Source: Peptococcaceae bacterium UBA4068 (GTDB taxonomy: Bacteria; Bacillota; Dehalobacteriia; UBA4068). Taken from it: 64,000 bases of DNA. The translations under genes were made by a program, and so were the position numbers. This document shows positions 59,295 through 64,000 of this stretch, in pieces (positions within the stretch are counted from its first letter, which is position 1; each line of letters begins with the position of its first letter). The notes under the pieces are model-generated. The model was not told the origin of the DNA. It searched no databases and worked only from the letters and a program-made list of their open reading frames with translations. The stretch lies in NCBI GenBank assembly GCA_002382665.1, contig DFZA01000009.1, forward strand, positions 62,001-126,000. Direction: 5' to 3'.

Positions 59295-61454
59295 TTACGG
59301 CCCTACAGATTGGGCTTCTTCATCTTTATCTATCGCTTTAAATTTTACGGAAACAGTACTACCGGCCGTAACCTTTTTTAAAGGCTGAGGACTTTGCTCA
59401 AAGGCAATACCTTCGCTGCCTTCATAAACCAGTTTTAATCCCATGGCGGACAATATTCCCGCCACTTCACTTAATTTTTTACCTGTTAAGTCAGGAACAG
59501 TTATTTTGCCTGCAACTGTTGAAGAATTATCACAATTAAGTATTACTGTGCCTCCAGCCTCAAGAGATCCGCCTGCGACAGGAACTTGAGAAGCAACAAT
59601 GATGCCGCTGCCTTTGGTCTGAACTTTAAGTCCAATCAGATCAAGCAACTCTGTCGCGGCATCTGCAGTAAGATTCGTAACATCAGGTACTTCAACCGTT
59701 GTTGATGCGCCGTCATTGCCATTATTGACCTCATCATCGGTAACTTGCGGGGTTACTCCCATATAGCGGAGCGTATCTTCCACTACTGCCTTGAAGACCG
59801 GCGCGGCAATCTGGCCACCTTGATAGAGACCACCGGAAGGTTCATTGATTACTACCAGACAGACGATCTGAGGATCATTCGCGGGTGCCATGCCAATAAA
59901 CGAAGCAACATATTTTCCGGCCACATATCCGCCTTTACCGGCTACCTGTGCTGTGCCTGTTTTGCCGCCAACGCGATAGCCTTCAATATATGCCTTCCTA
60001 CCAGTGCCGTTAGCGACGACTTGCTCCAAAAGGCTGCATACCAGTTTCGATGTATCCTGGGAAATCACCTGCCGGACTTCCTTCTTTTGAAAGTTCTGAA
60101 TAACCTTACCATCATTATCCACAACTTTGCTGACAATTTGCGGCTCAAGAAGCGTTCCGCCATTTGCCACAGCCGATACTGCTGTAACCAATTGTAAAGG
60201 AGTTACAGCAATACCTTGCCCGATAGAAATAGTTGCTACTTCAACCGGGCCTAATTTATCCTGATCAATCATTATCCCTGACGCTTCGCCGGACAAATCG
60301 ATGCCGGTTTGTTGGCCGAAACCAAAAGCCTTAATGTATTTATAAAACAGCCCCTCTTCTTTAGCTTCAATACTTTGCCCGATTTTGACAAAAGCAGGAT
60401 TGCAGGAATTTTGGAAAGCCTCTACTAATGTCTGGCTACCGTGAGGATTATAATATCGCCAGCATTTTATCTTTTGGCCTGCAACCATAACATATCCCGG
60501 GTCATAGAAAGTACTGCTGGTATTAATTGTTCCTTCTTCCAGAGCCGCAGATGAAGTAATGATCTTAAAACATGAACCTGGTTCATAAGAATCACTGATT
60601 AAAGGATTACGCCGCAAGCTGCTATCCGCGCTTTTATAATCGTTAAGATCATACTCAGGAGCAGTAGCCATGGCCAATATTTCACCGGTTTTAGGATTCA
60701 TCATCAGTATCGAAGCGCTTTTAGGATTAACATCAGAGGCCATTAATTTTTCTAATTCACGTTCACAAAAATACTGAATGTTTTCATCAATTGTCAGATA
60801 AACGTCATAACCGTCTGTTGGCGCTATATATTCATATTCCGCCTGGGGAATCGCTTGCCCAATACCGTCATATTCACTGACAACACGGCCATCGTTGCCA
60901 GATAACCATTTGTCGCAGGCAACTTCTACCCCTTCCAATCCCTGATTATCGACTCCACAAAACCCAATCAACTGGCAAGCCAATGAACTTTTGGGATAAT
61001 AGCGCTGTGTTTCCTGAACAATATTTATACCGGTTAACCCTTTGTCTTCAATAGACTGCGAAATATCAAAATCAACTTTTCGTTTAACCCAGACAAAAGA
61101 CTTTTTCGATGTAATATTTTTTAATACCTTATCATAATCGAGTCCAAGTTTCTCAGACAAAAAAAGAGCAGACTTTTCCGCATCCCCGGAATTAACCACA
61201 TCCGGCGGACTTGCGCTGATCGAATCGGCAGTAATGCTGATCGCAAGCTTATTACCGTTTCTGTCGCAAATATCTCCGCGTGAAGCGGATACGGGCAAGT
61301 CCCTGGTACGAAGTTCCTCTGCTTTGATTTGGAGTTCTTCTCCCTGTACAAACTGGATAAAAGCCAATTTTACTACTACAGTTGCAAACGCAATTAATAG
61401 TAAAATCAGCACAAAAGTTATTTTTCGCCGCATAAACAGTTTAACGGCAGCCAA
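59295..61454 (-). CDS. ftsI: Division transpeptidase (FtsI/SpoVD-like PBP) with PASTA domains
   Basis: 719 aa from TTG 61454 (GAGGTGA site). One membrane helix (about 11-31), PBP dimerisation domain, transpeptidase with SxxK as PGSCFK, SxN as SCN and KTG as GKTGTAQ, then two PASTA repeats (VPDVTNLTADAATELL and VPDLTGKKLSEVAGIL). Position between ftsL and murE is that of ftsI; PASTA tails also occur in the sporulation homologue SpoVD. I take it as the septal enzyme partnering FtsW. Confidence 0.92.
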   Translation of the reverse strand: MAAVKLFMRRKITFVLILLLIAFATVVVKLAFIQFVQGEELQIKAEELRTRDLPVSASRGDICDRNGNKLAISITADSISASPPDVVNSGDAEKSALFLSEKLGLDYDKVLKNITSKKSFVWVKRKVDFDISQSIEDKGLTGINIVQETQRYYPKSSLACQLIGFCGVDNQGLEGVEVACDKWLSGNDGRVVSEYDGIGQAIPQAEYEYIAPTDGYDVYLTIDENIQYFCERELEKLMASDVNPKSASILMMNPKTGEILAMATAPEYDLNDYKSADSSLRRNPLISDSYEPGSCFKIITSSAALEEGTINTSSTFYDPGYVMVAGQKIKCWRYYNPHGSQTLVEAFQNSCNPAFVKIGQSIEAKEEGLFYKYIKAFGFGQQTGIDLSGEASGIMIDQDKLGPVEVATISIGQGIAVTPLQLVTAVSAVANGGTLLEPQIVSKVVDNDGKVIQNFQKKEVRQVISQDTSKLVCSLLEQVVANGTGRKAYIEGYRVGGKTGTAQVAGKGGYVAGKYVASFIGMAPANDPQIVCLVVINEPSGGLYQGGQIAAPVFKAVVEDTLRYMGVTPQVTDDEVNNGNDGASTTVEVPDVTNLTADAATELLDLIGLKVQTKGSGIIVASQVPVAGGSLEAGGTVILNCDNSSTVAGKITVPDLTGKKLSEVAGILSAMGLKLVYEGSEGIAFEQSPQPLKKVTAGSTVSVKFKAIDKDEEAQSVGP

Positions 61455-61474
61455 TTAAATCACCTCACCAGCTC

Positions 61475-61996
61475 TCATTCCACCTCAGCGGCTGATGCCG
61501 TTCCTCTAAAATGAGTAGAAATTAAATTACCAATACTCTGCCATAACGGATATTCACTTCGGCTTTGCTTATTCGACGTATTTTTGTCGGCCTCAATCTC
61601 TTGAGCAACCTTGACCTTTAAATCAGAATCGATATAGTCAATATTACTAACATCCGGATAGACCATGCTCAGTTTCGTTTCAGCATAATTCTCAATTTTA
61701 GCCAATGAACTAAGTTCTCCTATTTCCAATTCCAGTCGCTGGCTTTGCACTGCCATATCATCTATATTACCCTGCAACTCATGCATTTGATATCCAGCAG
61801 TGCTAATTTGCGCCTGTAATACTATATATACAAGCGCTGAAGCAAATATTATTACACCCAAAAACGCAACCATAACCTTTTCTTTAACTAATGTATTTTT
61901 GGATTGCTCCTTTTGTTGCAATAAATTAAGTTGTGGAAGCGTCTTTGGAACTTGCCAATGCTGCTCCTTGCGAGCTACGCTTATATTTGTTGTCAT
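61475..61996 (-). CDS. ftsL: FtsL-like division protein
   Basis: 173 aa. Cytoplasmic tail of about 40 residues, one membrane helix (VMVAFLGVIIFASALVYIVL) and an external leucine-rich coiled coil (MHELQGNIDDMAVQSQRLELEIGELSSLAKIENYAETKL), followed by a variable tail. Topology and position between rsmH and the PBP identify FtsL; sequence conservation in the family is low. GGAGG site. Confidence 0.8.
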   Translation of the reverse strand: MTTNISVARKEQHWQVPKTLPQLNLLQQKEQSKNTLVKEKVMVAFLGVIIFASALVYIVLQAQISTAGYQMHELQGNIDDMAVQSQRLELEIGELSSLAKIENYAETKLSMVYPDVSNIDYIDSDLKVKVAQEIEADKNTSNKQSRSEYPLWQSIGNLISTHFRGTASAAEVE

Positions 61997-62029
61997 TGTA
62001 TGTTTCCTCCGTATATCTTAGAACATGCT

Positions 62030-62971
62030 TTAAAGTTTTTCGACAACACGCAGCTTAGCACTGCGGGAACGATGGTTAGTTACCAGTTCTTCTGCCGATG
62101 CCGTAATTGGACGACGGTTAATCAGCTTAAGTGATGCATGATGATTACATATGCAAACAGGAATATGCGGGGGACAGATACATTCGCTGGACATGATTTT
62201 AAATTTTTCTTTTACCAGCCTATCCTCTAATGAGTGAAACGTAATAACCGCGACTCTGCCTCCTGGTTTTAAAATACTGCATGCGGCCTCAATTCCCTTA
62301 GCTAACTGATCAAGTTCGCCATTAACAGCAATACGCAAAGCCTGAAATGTTCTTTTAGCTGGATGTTGGTCTTTTTCTCTGGCAGCAGCTGGAATAGCTT
62401 TTTTAATAACCGTAACCAATTCTTCCGTAGTATTAATCAAGTTATTCTGTCGTTCTGTAACGATAAATTTGGCTATTCTGGCCGCCCAGCGTTCTTCGCC
62501 ATATTGTTGAATAATGCGTCTTAACTCTGCTTCACTGTATCTGTTTACCAATAGATAGGCACTTAATTCGTTATCTTTATTCATCCGCATATCCAGCGGC
62601 GCATTGTTCATATAAGAAAATCCGCGGCTGGGCTCGTCTAATTGATATGATGATACTCCCAGGTCAAGCAATATGCCATCTACGTTGCTTATGTCATTCT
62701 CTGGGGCAATTTCGGCCATATCACTAAAGTTCGCCTGTTTAATAACAACTCTATCACCAAATTCAGCTAATTTAGCTGCGGCTGCCAGACACGCTTCAGA
62801 ATCTTGATCGAGCGCCAGTAATTTTCCAGTAGGAGCCGATTTTTCTAATATGCCCCATGCATGTCCGCCGCCGCCTACTGTACCGTCAATATATATACCG
62901 TTACTTTTGGGCGCCAGTAATTCAATCACTTCATTATATAAAACAGGCAAATGATTGAAGGCGATTGCCAT
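62030..62971 (-). CDS. rsmH: 16S rRNA m4C1402 methyltransferase
   Basis: 313 aa. AdoMet-binding GTVGGGGHAWGIL, ILLDLGVSSYQLDEPSRGFSY, DMRMN, and the C-terminal ITFHSLEDRLVK with RPITASAEE and NHRSRSAKLRV. Formerly mraW. GGGGGAG site; 11 bp after mraZ. Confidence 0.97.
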   Translation of the reverse strand: MAIAFNHLPVLYNEVIELLAPKSNGIYIDGTVGGGGHAWGILEKSAPTGKLLALDQDSEACLAAAAKLAEFGDRVVIKQANFSDMAEIAPENDISNVDGILLDLGVSSYQLDEPSRGFSYMNNAPLDMRMNKDNELSAYLLVNRYSEAELRRIIQQYGEERWAARIAKFIVTERQNNLINTTEELVTVIKKAIPAAAREKDQHPAKRTFQALRIAVNGELDQLAKGIEAACSILKPGGRVAVITFHSLEDRLVKEKFKIMSSECICPPHIPVCICNHHASLKLINRRPITASAEELVTNHRSRSAKLRVVEKL

Positions 62972-62982
62972 TACTACTCCCC

Positions 62983-63414
62983 CTAAAAGGTGATACCGAC
63001 AAGTTTAGCGGCCACTTTCTCATATTCATCAGCAGCTTCTTGGCTATAAGACTGCCAAAGTTCTTTACTCCAAATTTCCAAACGGTTGGCAACACCGATC
63101 GTTACAATATCTTTATCAATAACAGCAGAGGCGCGCAAATTTATCGGAATCAGCACTCTGCCCTGTTTGTCAGTCTCCACTTCAGTAGCGCCTGAGAAAA
63201 AATTGCGGGCAAATTTTCGTGAATCAGCATCGGTAGTGGAAAGCTGCCGTAAACTTTCAACTGTCTTTTGCCAACCTTCCATAGTGTAGACAAATAAACA
63301 CTTGTCAAGACCTTTGGTAATGATAAAATGACTACCCAGCTCTTCACGAAATTTAGCAGGAACAATATACCGGCCTTTACTATCTATAGAATGTTGGTAT
63401 TCGCCAATTAGCAT
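62983..63414 (-). CDS. mraZ: Transcriptional regulator MraZ
   Basis: 143 aa from ATG 63414 (GAGG site). Two AbrB-like repeats with the DSKGR signature (QHSIDSKGRYIVPAKFRE and ETDKQGRVLIPINLR). Autorepressor at the head of dcw clusters; direct repeats of the right type lie just upstream. Confidence 0.96.
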   Translation of the reverse strand: MLIGEYQHSIDSKGRYIVPAKFREELGSHFIITKGLDKCLFVYTMEGWQKTVESLRQLSTTDADSRKFARNFFSGATEVETDKQGRVLIPINLRASAVIDKDIVTIGVANRLEIWSKELWQSYSQEAADEYEKVAAKLVGITF

Positions 63415-63435
63415 TTGCAAATCCTCGATTGAGAT

Positions 63436-63465
63436 TCTCTACTTTACTCCACTTTACTCCACTTT
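63436..63465 (-). promoter_or_regulatory. Three MraZ boxes
   Basis: On the minus strand AAAGTGGAGT, AAAGTGGAGT, AAAGTAGAGA in tandem with exact 10-bp period, 22 bp before mraZ. MraZ recognises such 10-bp-spaced repeats (TGGGN type in E. coli, AAAGTG-N4 type in mollicutes). Confidence 0.75.
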
Positions 63466-63519
63466 AAATATAGGATTCGCCGTAATACATATATATCCTT
63501 TTTTGTTAATGATTTTTTT

Positions 63520-63549
63520 TAAAAAAAAACAGGAGCTCTAGCTCCTGTT
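63520..63549 (-). terminator. Terminator of the small export protein gene
   Basis: 9-bp stem ACAGGAGCT / AGCTCCTGT with a long T-run on the minus strand; A/T runs on both sides make it usable both ways. Confidence 0.88.
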
Positions 63550-63556
63550 TTAAATT

Positions 63557-64000
63557 TTATTTATGTTTTTTCTGCCAAAGTATTATTAGTGCAACTGATG
63601 CAATAATAATCAGTAGCAACCACCATCCAACTTGCTGATAAACGGATACAAAGCCTGTGGTTACTAATGATACAAGTAATCCGGCAATCAATTCCCCTAA
63701 AAGAATAGTAGCTAAAGATGGCATAAATCCCAATCTCAATAAGACTGCCACCAGACAACCACTCCAAACGCCTGTAAACGGCAAAGGGATAGCAACAAAC
63801 AGCATCAATGCCAATAATTGATATTTACCGCTATTCATCTTTTGTGCATGTAAATATGCTCGTTTATTTACTCCTCCCAAAATTTTGTCAAAAAACGGAA
63901 TAGCCATTATATGGCGAAAAAACTTAGGCAATAATAGCAACAAAGGTATAATTGGCAAAAAGTTGCCGATAACCGCCCAAATAAACGCAGAAAAAGGCGC
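63557..64000 (-). CDS. Small multidrug-export-like membrane protein (partial)
   Basis: 147 codons to the window edge; the 5' end lies beyond base 64,000. Very hydrophobic, about four membrane segments. IWAVIGNFLPIIPLLLLLPKFF, LALMLFVAIPLPFTGVWSG and ATILLGELIAGLLVS match the small multidrug-export (PF06695-type) family. The name reflects an old observation; real substrate unknown. Separated from the dcw cluster by its terminator. Confidence 0.75.
   Translation of the reverse strand, partial: APFSAFIWAVIGNFLPIIPLLLLLPKFFRHIMAIPFFDKILGGVNKRAYLHAQKMNSGKYQLLALMLFVAIPLPFTGVWSGCLVAVLLRLGFMPSLATILLGELIAGLLVSLVTTGFVSVYQQVGWWLLLIIIASVALIILWQKKHK

Noticed and set aside
1..64000. CRISPR arrays, insertion sequences, rRNA operons
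   Set aside because: No regularly spaced repeats of CRISPR type, no transposase-like protein and no rRNA sequence seen; the only recombinase is the phage integrase.

Overview
This 64 kb window is chromosomal DNA of a low-to-mid GC member of the Bacillota. It joins the right part of an integrated phage (about 1-13,460) to a long run of housekeeping genes. Features pointing to Bacillota are CodY, a RemA/DUF370 gene between mihF and gmk, PASTA-type transpeptidases and a B12-dependent (class II) ribonucleotide reductase. A MurE with the DNPR signature implies meso-diaminopimelate peptidoglycan. I infer Negativicutes or a related clostridial lineage; the sequence alone does not settle the family, and no outer-membrane gene is visible.

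Prophage (1 to about 13,460). Read from right to left on the minus strand: a Cro-like repressor, two antirepressor-type regulators (Rha and BRO/KilAC), a string of tiny genes (several too short for routine ORF calling), then a recombination/replication block (Rad52-like annealing protein, SSB, NinB-like, HNH, O-like replication protein with internal repeats, helicase-loader-like protein), a radical SAM protein, an orphan DNA methyltransferase and a RecU-like resolvase. The structural genes and the other att end must lie left of base 1. On the plus strand are a cI-like repressor without a protease domain, two membrane proteins of unknown role and a tyrosine integrase facing the 3' end of a tRNA-Gly gene, the likely attachment site. 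Palindromic operators sit in the cro/cI intergenic region.

Host region 13.4-46 kb. tRNA-Gly and nrdJ are followed by an HdeD-like membrane protein, gltX with a convergent tRNA-Glu, and a minus-strand series dxs-tlyA, nadK, argR, recN (isoprenoid precursors, rRNA methylation, NADP, arginine control, repair). Next come aroK, rbgA-rnhB-yraN, yqeG and trxA. The yicC-mihF-remA-gmk-rpoZ-coaBC-metK operon lies divergent from rqcH. An ECF sigma/anti-sigma pair follows, with an apparent frameshift at the end of the sigma gene. Then come pyrF, a 6S RNA gene and relA-dtd-MBL hydrolase-hisS-aspS.

Host region 46-64 kb. codY is followed by a nearly complete division and cell wall (dcw) cluster transcribed leftward: mraZ-rsmH-ftsL-pbp-murE-mraY-murD-ftsW-murG-murC-murB-murA-ftsQ-ftsZ. 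It has three 10-bp MraZ-type boxes at its head, and murF, ftsA and ddl are absent. A truncated small multidrug-export-type membrane protein closes the window.

The least explained structure is a pair of non-coding, modular repeat elements, one after trxA (28,314-28,570) and one in the opposite orientation between ftsZ and codY (47,100-47,392). They share several conserved blocks in rearranged order, and each is bounded by a pair of similar short hairpins whose sequence differs between the two copies.
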